A stretch of 64,000 bases of DNA from Lumbricus terrestris (GCA_949752735.1 OX457047.1:21329936-21393935), one strand, 5' to 3'; shown: positions 1 to 12,729, numbered from the stretch's first letter. Made by a program: numbers and translations. Notes: generated by a model from the letters alone, not told the origin.

Positions 1-131
1 CTGGCACGAGAGGGCGACTGCAGGCGACACACCGGAAGCAGTCGACGTGGTAGACCTGGGTCCTTGCCCTCATCACCAGGTCGTTCGTGTTGAAGCCGAG
101 ACCGCACCGTGAACACTTCGTACCGTATAAC
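1..131 (-). CDS. ISL1: Islet-type LIM-homeobox protein, second LIM domain exon (partial)
   Basis: Read on the minus strand this exon opens after a CTTGCAG acceptor (132-138) and encodes [13 protein letters not shown], then TNDLVMRAR, then [18 protein letters not shown], running off the window at base 1. The order LYG-KC-x2-C, V/MRAR, YH-x2-CFRC-x2-C is the second LIM zinc-binding domain of Islet proteins. It joins in phase to the exon at 4610-4805 (AG + G gives the Arg that precedes LYG). Islet proteins are nuclear LIM-homeodomain transcription factors in neuronal and endocrine specification; the homeodomain would lie left of the window. Seen: zinc ligands and splice site. Known: family role. 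The orthology call rests on the two LIM domains only. Confidence 0.93.
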
Positions 132-1079
132 CTGCAAGAAAGATTACCGTATATGACGCGATTCAGATACAGACTATGGCATCATCCAAACTATGACTGA
201 TCACATGCATGCGAAAGGTGATTGTATATTATATTATATTATATTGGTGCTATTGTTATTATTTTAAAATTAAATTTAATTAATTAATTAATTATTATTT
301 TTTAATTGTCCCGAGGTATTTAATTATGATCCCTCGTGGACGTACACGTGCCCCTAATTACTAAAATAGAAACATCTGGAACGGCATCTATAGCCGTCGC
401 TGAAATCAATTATTAGGCCTATTTTTATTATTATTATTATTATTATATTATATCATTATTATATATTATTATATAATTTTTATATTGTATATTGTAAGCT
501 GTATATTGTAGAAGTATAGGCTATACTGTATAGAATACCGCCGTGCTAAGCATAATACGTTCCTTTAGTTGGCCCGTTGGGCATAGTTAGGCCTGTACGA
601 ATTTGGAAAAGTCCGCTTACTTGCATGTGACTATTATTTCAGTTATCCGAACAATGCTTATTTACCTATCTGCTCACATAATCATTTGGGTTATATATAA
701 CGTGGAGAGAAATAGAGGCGGGACAGGAAATGATGGACCTGATCCACCATGCGGCAGGACCTCAAATTTCTCAAACTGAAACCGGACGACGCTGGAGATA
801 TAGAGCCATGGCAGATGGAAGGAGAGCATCCACGTGGCTGACCCCTCCCCAGCAGCGAAGAATTGATTCCAGCTGGAAGGAAAAGAAGAGGAAGAGAGAA
901 TTAGTTAGACCCAGACGCATCCAATCTTCATTCGTCTTACAAAGACATATGCGACACAAAAATACGAAAATCAGAAACTCTCATTTATATGCTACTAGCT
1001 GGGGTACCCGGCGTTGCCCGTGAATTTTATGACTCACTTCGTTCCCGGCAAATCCCTCCTTCCCTCGCGAATTTTGTAC

Positions 1080-1735
1080 TTCCACCCATCCCCAGCCCCA
1101 CCACCCCCCCCCCCCCCACCACACCCCACCACACTCCGACCTTGACCGGTAAGCGACTTGTGAAATTTTGTTTTTCCGAAAAAAATTCTTCCCCCACCTC
1201 CCCCCATCCCAAACCCTTCCCCACCACACCCCATGACACCCCACCACACCCCGACCTCTTTTGGGAAAAATTTTCTTCTCCCATCCGCCCCCACTCCCCA
1301 CCACACTCCACCACACTTTGACCTCGACCGGTAAGCGACTCATGAAATTTTGGTTTTCCAAAAAATTTCTTCTCCCACTCCACCCCACCCCACCACACCC
1401 CACGACACCCCACCACACTCAAAATTTTGATTTTCGGGAAAAATTTCTTCTCCACCCCACCCCCTTATCCCTCAACCCTCCCCCACCGCACCCCACGACA
1501 CCCCACCACACTCCGATCTCCACCGGTACGCCACCCGTGAAATTAGGGTTTTCGGGGAAAAAATTCTTCTCCCACCCCACCCCCATCTCAACTTTCTCCC
1601 CACTCCCACCCTCCACCACACCCCACAACACCCCACCATACTCCGACCTCCACCGGTAAGCCACCCGTGAAATTTTGGTTTTCGGGAAAAATTTTCTTCT
1701 TTTCATCATCCTCTGACATCCGGACAATTTTTATT
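1080..1735. repeat. Degenerate C/A-rich tandem repeat
   Basis: Blocks of CCCCACCACACCCC alternate with a conserved segment of the form CCGACCTCGACCGGTAAG followed by GTGAAATTTTGGTTTTCGG. Recognisable copies of the segment lie near 1137, 1318, 1509 and 1639, with shorter versions near 1250 and 1420. The preceding bases (1003-1035) contain CTAGCTGGGGTACCCGGCGT, which looks like the edge of a mobile repeat. The ORFs that cross it on both strands are low complexity. Confidence 0.75.
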
Positions 1736-1741
1736 TCTCCA

Positions 1742-1953
1742 TTTATATAGCGCCCCTTGAAGCTCGCTACTCAGAAGCGCTACCGACTACATCGCGTACA
1801 CGGTGTCGGAGTTTCACGCCGAAGCGGCGAGCAATCGCGAGTGAAGGACTTGCTCAAGGCCAGAATACGCGGCGGCTTGAGGTGGATTTGAACCTGGAAC
1901 CCTCCGGCTCCAAGTAAAGGCAACGACACCAACACTACACCACCGCGTCCCAT
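1742..1953 (-). repeat. tRNA-derived SINE, family 1
   Basis: Minus-strand copy. The head (right end, CACCGCGTCCCAT reversed) holds an A-box-like TGGTGTAGTGTTGG and a B-box-like GGTTCAAATCC. The body shows the family motifs CTTGAGCAAGTCCTTCACTC and GCCGAAGC-like blocks, and the tail ends in GGGGCGCTATATAAA. It is about 20% diverged from the other copies. Confidence 0.85.
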
Positions 1954-2259
1954 GCACAATAATTTTATCTTTTTTATAGACAATCCTTTGCATCCTGCGA
2001 GAAGCCGAACCACTTTCGCTATTGCTGTATGGTGATTACATGTGCTTAACATGCATTGACGCCTGCATTTTACTTCGCTGACCCCTCTTCACATGCATGC
2101 GATTCTACAACTGCAGCAATCAACCGTATACACACCCCACGTCTTGATATACAAATTCCGGCTAAGAAAACAAAGGCGAAAGCAGAGCAACGCTGCATGC
2201 ATGGTATACATATAATTATATACGCAGCTGCTTGAACCGTTGCCCATAGAGATTGCGCC

Positions 2260-2261
<2 letters not shown>

Positions 2262-2346
<85 letters not shown>

Positions 2347-2348
2347 GC
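2262..2348. repeat. (GCT)n microsatellite
   Basis: About 28 GCT triplets with interruptions CTTCTGCTG and a terminal GCCGCT. The poly-Ala and poly-Ser ORFs on the minus strand are products of this tract. Confidence 0.95.
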
Positions 2349-3083
2349 TGACTTGAAAGAGGCTAAAGCGGGCGGCGTTACGTACCATGCAGCAGCACTC
2401 CACCTAAAACCATTCGAACTGCTTTTGTTTATTCGGCACGCGCTTCTGCAGACGCAATGCATGGACTCTGCATGATAGCAAGCTGCTCGCATCATCATGC
2501 AGCCAAGTCCACCGACTGATTTCATCGGATAAATACTCTAGGCCTGTAAGTTCTGGTCGGTATGACCCGCTGTAAAATACTGTCATGTATACACGCAATG
2601 AGATGTGTAGCAAATTATTATGAAGATATTCTTGTGATATTCTTTCCTGCAGAGCCATTTTTATTGGCCTTTTTGGTCTAACACAGTGCATGGAATATAG
2701 ACGACGCGTATTATATACATATGGACCTAATTCTCTACGTCAAGAGATCAAGACACCAATTTATTCATTGTATTTGACAGTCACATGTATACATAAATGG
2801 TCATAATTATATGCAATACAATACATTATTCTATGCAGTACATGCATGCGCCTGTGAGCAAATTAACGCTTTGCTTCATTGACTTCATCGACCTGTTATA
2901 TATATAGTTTACATTTGAGGTATACGAACAATCGTATACGGGGTCAACAAGCCTAATCTTAACAGCCTTATCAGTGCATTACTAATCTAAGAACTTCTAA
3001 AGCGCCACTGTGCGATTGCTCAAGCCATCAGTAGATACATTGGCGTTTAATAGAAATCGCCGTCAAAGCCGTGTTACATGTTT

Positions 3084-3150
3084 AACGACACTGCCATATC
3101 AAGGATGATTAGTGTCGCCCTCCTCCTTTATCCAGACCTGGGACTGGCAC
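3084..3150 (+). repeat. Dispersed repeat, AGTGTCGCCCTCCTCCTTTA family
   Basis: Shares ACGACACTG-(x)-ATCAAGGATGATT followed by AGTGTCGCCCTCCTCC and GGGACTGGCACT with 15863-15930 (+), 6555-6624 (-) and 24141-24180 (+). The upstream TTCTAAAGCGCCACTG near 2996 recurs near 19623 and 36166. Probably part of a mobile repeat whose full extent is unclear. Confidence 0.7.
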
Positions 3151-3256
3151 TCGCAGAGAACAACCAATGGCGGAGTTGCCGTTCTGTAGTGTCAAAAAGA
3201 CAATTTTCTCAACAACTGAATTAAATTTAGGCAGTCCGTGATGCCATGGCATGCAT

Positions 3257-3488
3257 GTGGGGCGCGGTGGTGTAGTGGTGGCGTCGTTGCCTTGAAGCCG
3301 GAAGGTTCGAGGTTCGAATCCACCTCACGTCGTCGCGTAGGAACCTTGGGCAAGTCCTTCACTCGCAATTGCTCAGCGCTTCGGCGTGAAACTCCGATGC
3401 AGTGTCCGCTCTGCAGTCGGGAGCGCCTCTGAGTAGATAGAGAGCTTGAAGGGGCGCTAGTGCGCATACATACATGCATGCATGCACT
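3257..3488 (+). repeat. tRNA-derived SINE, family 1
   Basis: Plus copy starting GTGGGGCGCGGTGGTG. An A-box-like TGGTGTAGTGG and a consensus B-box-like GGTTCGAATCC lie about 50 bases apart. Then come CCTTGGGCAAGTCCTTCACT and GCTTCGGCGTGAAACTCCGA, with a tail GGGGCGCTAG and a CATACATACATGCATGCATG run. Among the better preserved copies in the window. Confidence 0.9.
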
Positions 3489-4274
3489 GGGTCGGAATGC
3501 ATCAAAGAGATTAGCGTTCCTGCAATTGTATTGTATACGTCACCCATGCATTATGCACGCGTGAACATAGTATACAACCATCGTATACAACACTCTCTTC
3601 TTGTTCTTCTGCCTTCGCAGATTTACTGCTTTCTCACTTCTGCACATCGATGCTGCGCCATGGCTGCTCAGCGAACTTCCTCTATACACTTGCGCAATTA
3701 CCCACCTTGTTCTTGGAACAATCGTCCTTTGATTTAGGTGTATACGTGTGCATGTAGTATACACGGTTCACTTGATCCAGCTCAGCACACATTTTCTGTC
3801 TATCTCAAGTCGCACTTGTTGTTGAGATTGGTTTGCTTGAAAGCTTGCAGCTACATAACTATAGGCAAGCTCATTCGGAAGGCGCTGAAAAGGCGCTATA
3901 TAACTGTCGTGCAATAGTATACATTAGCTAAAGAGCACTGCAGTGCATGCGTGAATGCAGGCTTACGAGCGAAAGGGAAGCCGGAAATCATGAAACAAAC
4001 GCAGCCTTTGTATAAACGATACTTCAACTTCAGCATGCATCTCAAGCTGCAGGCAGACAGAGATGCAGGGATGTGGCTTAGTGGCTATAGCGTTGGTCTT
4101 TGGGACTTGGTGGCTTAGGGTCCCAAACGATTTTGAAGCCACCAAAATTATGCTGAAGCCCATCGGCCACCAGTGTTTAATCTATATAGTCTCTGCTTTC
4201 GAGATGAATTCACGTTTCGGGGAGCGGATCAATGGCCGTTTTGGGCGGATGGCAACCTGAGCCAGAAACCGACG

Positions 4275-4541
4275 ATGATCTTTATTATCCTTATTATTAT
4301 CATTGTTATTGAGATTATTATTATTATTATCATCATCATCGTTGTTATCATTGTTGTCACCATCACTATCATCACCATCATCACCATCACCATCACCATC
4401 ACCACCACCTTCATCGTCGTCGTCGTCTTCATCGTCATCGTCATCGTCATCATCATCATCACCATCACCACCACCACCACCATCACTATCATCATCGTCG
4501 TCATCATCATCAACATCATCATCATCATCATCATCATCAAG
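4275..4541. repeat. Imperfect (ATC)n microsatellite
   Basis: About 267 bp of ATC/ATT/GTC triplets. It produces long ORFs of Asp, Met, Ile/Thr or Ser runs in several frames; none has non-repeat support. It sits about 70 bp from the Islet splice donor. Confidence 0.95.
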
Positions 4542-4609
4542 GTACAGAGGTGAACAGAGGCTGCAGTGAAGCATTGATTTCTTGCATGCAGTGTGCTAAT
4601 AATAATTAC

Positions 4610-4805
4610 CTGAGGTAGTCTGATTTGCAGAAGGTCTTTCCATCTCGCACGAAGCACGTCCGCATTTCGTCGAGGAACTGACCACACTCGGCGCACTTGA
4701 GACAGGACGCGTGCCACTCGAGGTCCGGAGACACTCGAAGGATGTACTGGTCGAGGATGACTGAACCACACCCGGAACAGCGACACGACCGACCAACAAC
4801 CAACT
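4610..4805 (-). CDS. ISL1: Islet-type LIM-homeobox protein, first LIM domain exon
   Basis: The exon encodes a complete LIM1 domain: C-x2-C in [16 protein letters not shown], then [16 protein letters not shown], then [22 protein letters not shown]. The run [17 protein letters not shown], followed by CLKCAEC and CFVRDGKT-C, is diagnostic of Islet rather than Lhx1/3/6-type LIM factors. The 3' end is AG|GTAATT; its phase fits the LIM2 exon at 1-131. The 5' boundary is placed at TTTAG|AG (4806/4805), although the pyrimidine tract there is weak, so it may be off by a few codons. The short N-terminal exon with the start codon is not identified; it must lie at higher coordinates on this strand. LIM domains here bind LDB/CLIM and partner LIM-homeodomain proteins (family knowledge). 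Confidence 0.92.
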
Positions 4806-4971
4806 CTAAATGCATACACTCACATTTGAACATCGCATATCATAATTAATTTTAGCCATACCTGTTCCGCCTCGATCTCTGGAGCAAATTACCGCCATGC
4901 AGCATTGCCTTAAGGCTCAAATATATCCGATCCATCATATAATAGTGTTTTGTTTCTGTATGCGCGCTTGC

Positions 4972-5169
4972 TATAGCGCCCCTTCAAGCACTCTACTCAG
5001 AGGCGCTCCCGACTGCAGAACGGGCACTGCATCGGAGTTTCACGCCGAAGCGCTGAGCAATTGCGAGTGAAGGACTTGCCCAAGGTCCATATATACGCGG
5101 CGACTTGAGGTGGATTCGAACCTCGAACCTTATGGCTTCAAGGCCACCACTACACCACCGCGCCCCACA
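4972..5169 (-). repeat. tRNA-derived SINE, family 1
   Basis: Minus copy. The head at the right end reads GGGGCGCGGTGGTGTAGTGG on the minus strand and carries a B-box-like GGTTCGAATCC. There is a small deletion in the tRNA-like part between the boxes. The tail is GGGGCGCTATAG. Confidence 0.88.
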
Positions 5170-5385
5170 TACGAACGCACTAAGACCTCACCTCTTTCTA
5201 TCTCGCGGTCGGTGAAATTCTATATAGAGTTCGCGCATGTACAGGGTGGGCCAAAAACCAATTTGAGATTTTTTACTTTTGGCAAAATATTGGAAAATTC
5301 TTAAGGGTATTACTTTTGGGGGACCATCGTGTATGTGTGTGCTTCACTCTCTGCGAAAGAGCTGCAGTGAATTATCTGGTTGCAC

Positions 5386-5582
5386 TTTCATTATCATCGT
5401 CGTCATTATCATCGTCGGGATTATCATCATCATCATCACCATTATCATCGTCGTCGTGATCGTTGTCGTCATCGTCATCATCATCACCATCATCATCATC
5501 ATCAATATCGTCGCAATCATCATCATCATCATTGTCATCGTTATCGTCGTCGTCGTCATCTTTATCGTCACCACCATCATTT
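5386..5582. repeat. Imperfect (ATC)n microsatellite
   Basis: About 200 bp of ATC/GTC triplets, similar in interruption pattern to the tract at 4275. Confidence 0.93.
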
Positions 5583-5883
5583 ATAAGTTCTTGACGGCAG
5601 CCATATGACGGTGATGGGTAGTGGGTACGAATAAGTGATCTTCATTGTCCTCGACCTAGCATGCATTTGTCAAGTCCACTGAAAGACCCTTGACCCTTAG
5701 TGTCAGTCCAAGTGATGTGATGTCATCATTGGTTATTAGTAGTTTAACCTGTCTCAGGCCATCTGGCGTGTAAACTTGTCTTGTTAGGCCATGCATGCAT
5801 CATGCATCATGCATGCTTTCTCTTTTTCCCCGTATACAGAATCTTGCATATTGTGCCTTTTGTGGGATCCTGTCAAGTGGTAT

Positions 5884-6097
5884 TCTTTGTCTCTGTATCT
5901 GTCTGTCTCTGTCTCTCTCAGTCTTTTGTCTCTGTCTGTCTGCCTCTGTTTCTCTATGTCTCTTTCTGTTTTTTTTGTCTCTGTCTCTGTCTCTCTGTCT
6001 CTGTCTCTCTCTGTCTTTGTCTCTGTCTGTCTGTCTGCCTCTGTCTGTCTGTCTGTCTGTCTCTGTCTGTCTGTCTCTCTCTCTCTCTCTCCCCCTC
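5884..6097. repeat. (GTCTCT)n/(CTGT)n microsatellite
   Basis: Pyrimidine-rich tract of CTGT, CTCT and CTGTCT units; open in several frames only because it lacks A. Confidence 0.93.
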
Positions 6098-6554
6098 TGA
6101 CTCTACACATCCAACCCTTCAGAATATTCGTGGGATGACTTTTACAATATGTCTATTCTAAATGGTAAGTTCTGGGTACATCAGTTTCTTATAAATTATT
6201 ATGAGTGAGGTCAATTCACGACATGACGCGCATCGATGCATGTCCTGTGTTACTGCGCTGGGCTGCATCGGCTGTTGAGCGTTGATCTCTCTTTGCCAGA
6301 GTGAAGACTATGGATGGCGTCCATTCATTCATGATGCTAAGTTTCTATATACGAAGATACGTGGAGTCGTGCACACCTTCACCAACATTCGCCAGGCGAC
6401 ATTCATATCAATTAATTATTACAGACGTAAAAAATAATTATTATGTCCTACTTCTAAAAAACAGCACGAAACTCTTGATTTATAGACATTTTAATTCTTC
6501 CATAGTTCATAATTATATGCATCAACCACGTCTCGCTGCATGATCGCACATTGG

Positions 6555-6624
6555 TAGTGCCAGTCCAAAGCCTGGATAAAGGAGGAGGCGACGCTAATGA
6601 TCTTTGTTATCACACGGTGTCATT
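6555..6624 (-). repeat. Dispersed repeat, AGTGTCGCCCTCCTCCTTTA family
   Basis: Minus-strand copy of the repeat at 3084-3150; it reads ATCATTAGCGTCGCCTCCTC and then CTGGACTGGCACTACC. Confidence 0.65.
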
Positions 6625-7127
6625 AATCTAAAACTATAGCACGTGCAGAACAAAATTATGTATATGCCTTGAAGCGCTTGAAGACCATTCTGGAGCATCT
6701 CCGTGTAGTGAGCAACTCTTGACTTGGCGCCATATAAATTTGCACCACGCCATTACAATTACGTACACACGTCAAAGTCTTTGTACTTACTCGCCCGTAT
6801 ATGTGTAGTAGAATATCTATATAACAGATAGGCTATATAGGCTATATACACTGAATGGCAAGTTTCAACATATTACTTCTGCTGATTATAATAAATTATA
6901 GGATATGTGCAATAATATTTATTGTGCCTTCACCTTCGAAGCCATTGCACCCCGACTGTACAGTGTATAATTAAGCACGTGTTGCCACTATATTCTTATG
7001 TGTCATATACCGTAAACATTTTTGTCGCCACTGTGCACACACATGTCATTTCTGTAGCACTCACGTGCACATGCTCATACTTTGAGTCCTTGCAATGTGT
7101 GATATATACAAATCTGTACTTTGAACC

Positions 7128-8319
7128 CTCGTGTTCTGTTGTGTTGCCTAATGTCCTGTCAAGTTATCTCGTGTGCTGTTGAGTTGTTCTCATGTCCTGT
7201 TGAGTTGTCTCGTGTCCTATTGAGTTGTCTCATGTCCTGTTGAGTTGTCTCATGTCCTGTTAAGTTGTTTCGTGTCCTGTTGAGTTGACTCGTGTCCAGT
7301 TAAGTTGTCTCATGTCCTGTTGAGTTGTCTCGTGTCTTGTTAAGTTGTCTCGTGTCCTGTTGAGTTGTCTCATGTCCTGTTGAGTTGTCTCATGTCCTGT
7401 TAGGTTGTCTCGTGTCCTGTTGAGTTGTCTCATGTCCTGTTAGGTTGTCTCGTGTCCTGTTGAGTTGTCTCATGTCCTGTTAGGTTGTCTCGTGTCCTGT
7501 TAAGTTGTCTCAAGTCGTGTTCAGTTGTCTCATGTCCTGTTAAGTTGACTTGTGTCCAGTTAAGTTGTCTCATGTCCTGTTGAGTTGACTCGTGTCCAGT
7601 TAAGTTGTCTCATGTCCTGTTGAGTTGTCTCGTGTCTTGTTAAGTTGTCTCGTGTCCTGTTGAGTTGTCTCATGTCCTGTTGAGTTGTCTCATGTCCTGT
7701 TAGGTTGTCTCGTGTCCTGTTGAGTTGTCTCATGTCCTGTTAGGTTGTCTCGTGTCCTGTTGAGTTGTCTCATGTCCTGTTAGGTTGTCTCGTGTCCTGT
7801 TGAGTTGTCTCATGCCCTGCTCAGTTGTCTCATGTCCTGTTGAGTTGTCTCGTGTCCTGTTGAGTTGTCTCATGCCCTGCTAAGTTGTCTCGTGTCCTGT
7901 TAAGTTGTCTCGTGTCCTGTTGAGTTGTCTCATGTCCTGTTAGGTTGTCTCGTGTCCTGTTGAGTTGTCTCATGCCCTGTTCAGTTGTCTCATGTCCTGT
8001 TCAGTTGTCTCATGTCCTATTAAGTTGTCTCGTGTCCTGTTGAGTTGTCTCGTGTCCTGTTAAGTTGTCTCGTGTCCTGTTGAGTTGTCTCATGTCCTGT
8101 TAAGTTGTCTCGTGTCCTGTTGAGTTGTCTCATGTCCTATTAAGTTGTCTCAAGTCGTGTTCAGTTGTCTCATGTCCTGTTAAGTTGTCTCGTGTCCTAT
8201 TAAGTTGTCTCGTGTCCTGTTGAGTTGTCTCATGTCCTGTTAAGTTGTCTCGTGTCCTGTTGAGTTGTCTCATGTCCTATTAAGTTGTTTCAAGTCGTGT
8301 TCAGTTGTCTCATGTCATA
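7128..8319. repeat. Satellite of 20-bp units with higher-order repeats
   Basis: About 59 head-to-tail units of GTCCTGTTGAGTTGTCTCAT and variants in strict 20-bp register. The main variable positions are CATGTCC/CGTGTCC, TGAG/TAAG/TAGG/TCAG and TCCTGT/TCCTAT. Blocks recur as higher-order units: 7321-7500 is repeated at 7621-7800 (offset 300 bp, 15 units), and 8081-8180 at 8221-8314 (offset 140 bp, 7 units). No ORF or TIR is associated. Confidence 0.96.
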
Positions 8320-9339
8320 GGATCTACAACTGCATATCGTCGTGTCCTTATGGTGTCAACTTTAAAGCTGCCAATGCCCACCTCCTGTTGCAATTGCATG
8401 CATAGGCTCACGCGTACAACTGCATAGGCTCATGTTACAGCTGCATAGTCTCATGATACAACAACACATAGTCCTATAAGCTTATTTTGCCGCTGCATAT
8501 AGGCTCATGTTACAACTGCATAGCCTATAATGTTACAACTGCATATAGCATCAGATTGCAGCTGCACATCTCTATGTTGCTGCCATAAACATAAGCTTAT
8601 GCAGACCTATGCCCACCACAACCTCATGTTGCAATGCCACTGCATGCACATACCCGAGCCCCCCCCCCCAAATTCCTCCACTCAAGAGGATAAAGATCTT
8701 GTGTGCCCTCATGCCACACTTCAGTCAGACCCACACGGTCACACCCATAATTATGGACATGGTTACAACGTTCAGGATGAGAGCTTGGAAGCTGTGTGTC
8801 TATATCTACTAAGTTGGGCCTCAAAAGTCACGTGGGCATCATCATAAATCAGACATCGGAAGTGGAGATAAAAGCGCTGGTTAATTCGAGGATATATACA
8901 CTCCTTCGCGAGGAATGGGGGATTTGGAGGAGGGATCCTCGTTACTGAAAGTAGTTTACATTAGCCCGAACGTCCTCACCCACCCATAGATGTCAGTCTA
9001 CTAAATCATGACTTACTTGTGTTTTGCGCGTCGTCGTTGTTCATTGCGGGGTGGCGCTAGTGTGCTTTTATCCCGTTATAAATCCGTTCCGTCTCTCGAT
9101 CTACACAGTTTATATCCTGCGATTAAAATATGTGTTGTTCTCCGTTCGCAGACGACGCTGGAAAACAACTGAATAAAGAAGACAAGGCCGCCAATGCCGC
9201 CGCACAACACGTGTACACTCGACGGGGGTCTATTGTATGGAAAATCCACTTCTCTGTGGTCATCCATCCATCGAAGGTGGATGAATTGCTGCTGCTGCCC
9301 ACGGCTGACCAGCGCACGAGCCACCGGTGGACATGTGTC

Positions 9340-9480
9340 TATTTTATCGTACGCGTGACAGCCGATCGACGCCGATTGGCTGGCGAAGGCAGCGAGTGGG
9401 CGGGGCCGAGAAAAAGCTGTTGACAGCGCAGTGGGCGGGGCAACGGATCCTGGAAAAGCTAGAGCGACCAATGGTGCGTT
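9340..9480. promoter_or_regulatory. Candidate GC-box/CCAAT promoter-like segment
   Basis: Two GTGGGCGGGGC boxes (near 9397 and 9430), a CCAAT motif on the plus strand (GACCAATGG, near 9468) and one on the minus strand (CCAGCCAATCGG, near 9375) lie within 140 bp of a locally GC-rich stretch. It could be the start of a minus-strand transcript, perhaps Islet, but I could not identify a first exon, so this is inference from composition. Confidence 0.25.
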
Positions 9481-9660
9481 AGCTGCTGCAACTGGCAACG
9501 GACCACCTCGTCTTGTTCCGATGTTGTTCGATGAAAGACGAATTGAGATTTAATATACATAGGTCTATACATATATCTGTGTGAAACTATCAGGTTTCTA
9601 GATGAACAATGTTGCACATGCATGCATACATGGATGCATACACATCTGACTGCCTGAATA

Positions 9661-9957
9661 GTACATACATGCATGCATGCATGCATGCATGCATACACAC
9701 ATACATGCATGCATACATACATACATACATACATACATACATACATACATACATACATACATACATACATACATGCATGCATGCATGCATTAATACACAC
9801 ACACATACATGCATACATACATACATACATACATACATACATACATACATACATACATACATACATACATGCATGCATGCATGCATACATACATACATAC
9901 ATGCATGCATGCATACATACATACATACATACATACATACACACATACATAAATACA
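9661..9957. repeat. (CATA)n/(CATG)n microsatellite
   Basis: Nearly 300 bp of CATA tetramers interspersed with CATGCATG palindromic blocks; open in several frames on both strands. Confidence 0.96.
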
Positions 9958-9984
9958 TTTAAGTATGTTCTCATTTATTCGTTC

Positions 9985-10379
<395 letters not shown>

Positions 10380-10411
10380 AGTATACCAGCAACAGCAGCA
10401 ATAGCCACAGC

Positions 10412-10592
10412 CAGGGATTAAAGTGTGATTGGACGGTCATGAACGGCGTCCATGCGCTTATTTTAAAATATATGAATGCCGTCCTGCCACTTATTGGCCA
10501 GCACGGCTTCAAAAGGTAAGGGCGTCCATGGGCACTTCTTTTGGAAAGGTAAGGGGCGTCCAGGCACTTATTTCTCCACACTTTAAGCACTG
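10412..10592. mobile_element. hAT-type MITE, family A (181 bp)
   Basis: Ends CAGGGATTAAAGTGTG and CACACTTTAAGCACTG (inverted) are flanked by an exact 8-bp duplication GCCACAGC at 10404-10411 and 10593-10600. CAG...CTG ends with an 8-bp target site are the hallmark of the hAT superfamily. It contains no ORF and is inserted just beside the (CAT)n tract. Confidence 0.93.
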
Positions 10593-10789
10593 GCCACAGC
10601 AGAAACGATAGCATGATCGCCTTGTCCTCCTCCTGCCTATACCTCCACCCAACCGCCACCACTGCCTCTATTCATCTATCATCACCAGCAGCGAGCATCA
10701 ACAACAGCCTCATCATCATCGTCGCCATTAACAACAATGTCCATCATCGCGATGGAGGAATAGTTGCCCTTGAAGTTTCCTAATGTTGG

Positions 10790-11170
10790 TCTGTCTCTGT
10801 CTGTCTCTATATCTGTGTCTTTCACTGTGTGTGTCTTTCTCTCTGTCTCTCTCTGTCTCCCTCTGCCTGTCTCTGTCTCTGTCTCTGTCTCTGTCTCTGT
10901 CTCTGTCTCTGTTTCTGTCTCTGTCTCTGTCTCTCTCTGTCTCTCTCTTTCTCTCTCTCTGTCACCCTCTGTCTATCTCTGTATGCCTCTGTCTGTCTCT
11001 GTGTGTCTCTCTCTGCCTCCGTCTGTCTGTCTTTCTCTCTCTAAATGTATGTCTGCCTGCCTGCCTGTCTGTCTGTCTGTCTGTGTGTCTGTTTGTCTGT
11101 TTGTCTGTGTGTGTCTGTCTGTGTGTCTGTGTGTCTGTGTGTCTGTCTGTCTGTCTGTCTGTCTGTCTCA
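10790..11170. repeat. (GTCTCT)n/(GTCT)n microsatellite
   Basis: Tract of CTGTCT, CTCT and CTGT units ending in CACACACCCGCGCGCGCG. Confidence 0.94.
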
Positions 11171-11445
11171 CACACACCCGCGCGCGCGCTCACTCACTCG
11201 CTCGCTGTGTTTACGTGCGTCTTCCTTTCATCTGCATATATTCTACAGGTGATAACGTGAACGCATTATCCATCTCGTCCACTCTTCCCCTAAACGGACG
11301 AACCTCCACACTTCCCCCCCATGCATGTCCATGTCTTTTGATGTCTTTCTTATATTATACACTCTATGTATGTATACGCTCGTGCCACGGATCCAATGTT
11401 TACTCTTAAATGGTGCATGTGTCTATATGAAGTCGGGCATGTGTC

Positions 11446-11932
<487 letters not shown>

Positions 11933-12651
11933 CCGTACGTGTCCGTTTGCTTGTCTGCATGCCTCTGCAGATTTATATGCCTGCTCTTTGTCTGTGTATA
12001 GCTATATTATGTCCATCTGTGTGTCCGGTTTTTTTTATCAGGCTGTCTTTCTAACAGTATCTCTGCCTGTCCGTCTATACCGCCTTATAACACTGGAAAT
12101 TATATCTCCCTCAATCGTATCAGGATTTCTTGCATTGCATTGGAGAATAAACAGACGTTAATCGCATGAGATTTTTCTGCTTTCATTCAGAAACTTATAT
12201 CACAAACCATCGCTGCATGTACAGCAGCTACATACAGCTATTTTCCTTAACATATTATAGGCCTACATATAATTGATTGAGACCTGTTGAATACACCGTG
12301 AATGAGTGCAAGCATGGAGCCGGATATCGCGATTTGCATGGTATACTGTAGGCCTATATATAGCATAAATACACCGTTAAATCTCGACGCCTCTGGGGGG
12401 AAGTTCTCACCCCCCCCCGGGAAAAACATATACGATATTATAATTATATACCCGTATACCCAGAAAAATGAAGAATGAAGCTGCTTTTACATGTAAAGTA
12501 AAGAGTTATCCAGCATTGGTGCGTTCATGCATGCATGGTTGCAGACTGCAGGCATGCGTATTTATATATATATACGTTCATCTGCAAGTCCACCTCATGT
12601 CAGGACTCAGGACATCGATGGGCGACGGTGGTACTCAGTATATTATACATG

Positions 12652-12727
<76 letters not shown>
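12652..12727. repeat. (TA)n microsatellite
   Basis: Thirty-seven or so uninterrupted TA dinucleotides. Confidence 0.97.

Positions 12728-12729
<2 letters not shown>

Larger units (their letters stand above)
132..4609 (-). other. Islet intron between LIM1 and LIM2 exons
   Basis: This intron of about 4.5 kb (donor GTAATT at 4609-4604, acceptor CAG at 134-132) carries no further exon I can support. It holds an AT-rich stretch (about 220-480), a degenerate CCCCACCACA-rich tandem repeat (1080-1730), two SINE copies in opposite orientations, a (GCT)n tract, a dispersed repeat (3084-3150) and a 270-bp imperfect (ATC)n tract that ends about 70 bp downstream of the donor. Confidence 0.8.

Noticed and set aside
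981..1727. Gly/Trp-rich and Pro/Thr-rich ORFs
   Set aside because: C/A-rich degenerate tandem repeat, all frames low complexity.
4063..4170. tRNA-like ATGTGGCTTAGTGGCTATAG segment
   Set aside because: An A-box-like start but no convincing B box or ends; too weak to annotate.
4182..4819. ORFs rich in Asp, Met, Thr or Ser near the Islet exon
   Set aside because: Products of the imperfect (ATC)n tract; only the LIM-coding frame at 4610-4805 is real.
5240..5330. CAGGGTGGGCCAAAAACCAA as a mariner-like terminus
   Set aside because: No matching inverted right end or TA duplication found.
7128..8319. Possible CRISPR-like array
   Set aside because: Repeats are head-to-tail without spacers and the DNA is eukaryotic; it is a satellite.
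9076..9498. 140-codon minus-strand ORF in the GC-rich segment, considered as Islet first exon
   Set aside because: No Islet N-terminal resemblance and no donor giving the right phase to 4805; kept only as a possible promoter region.
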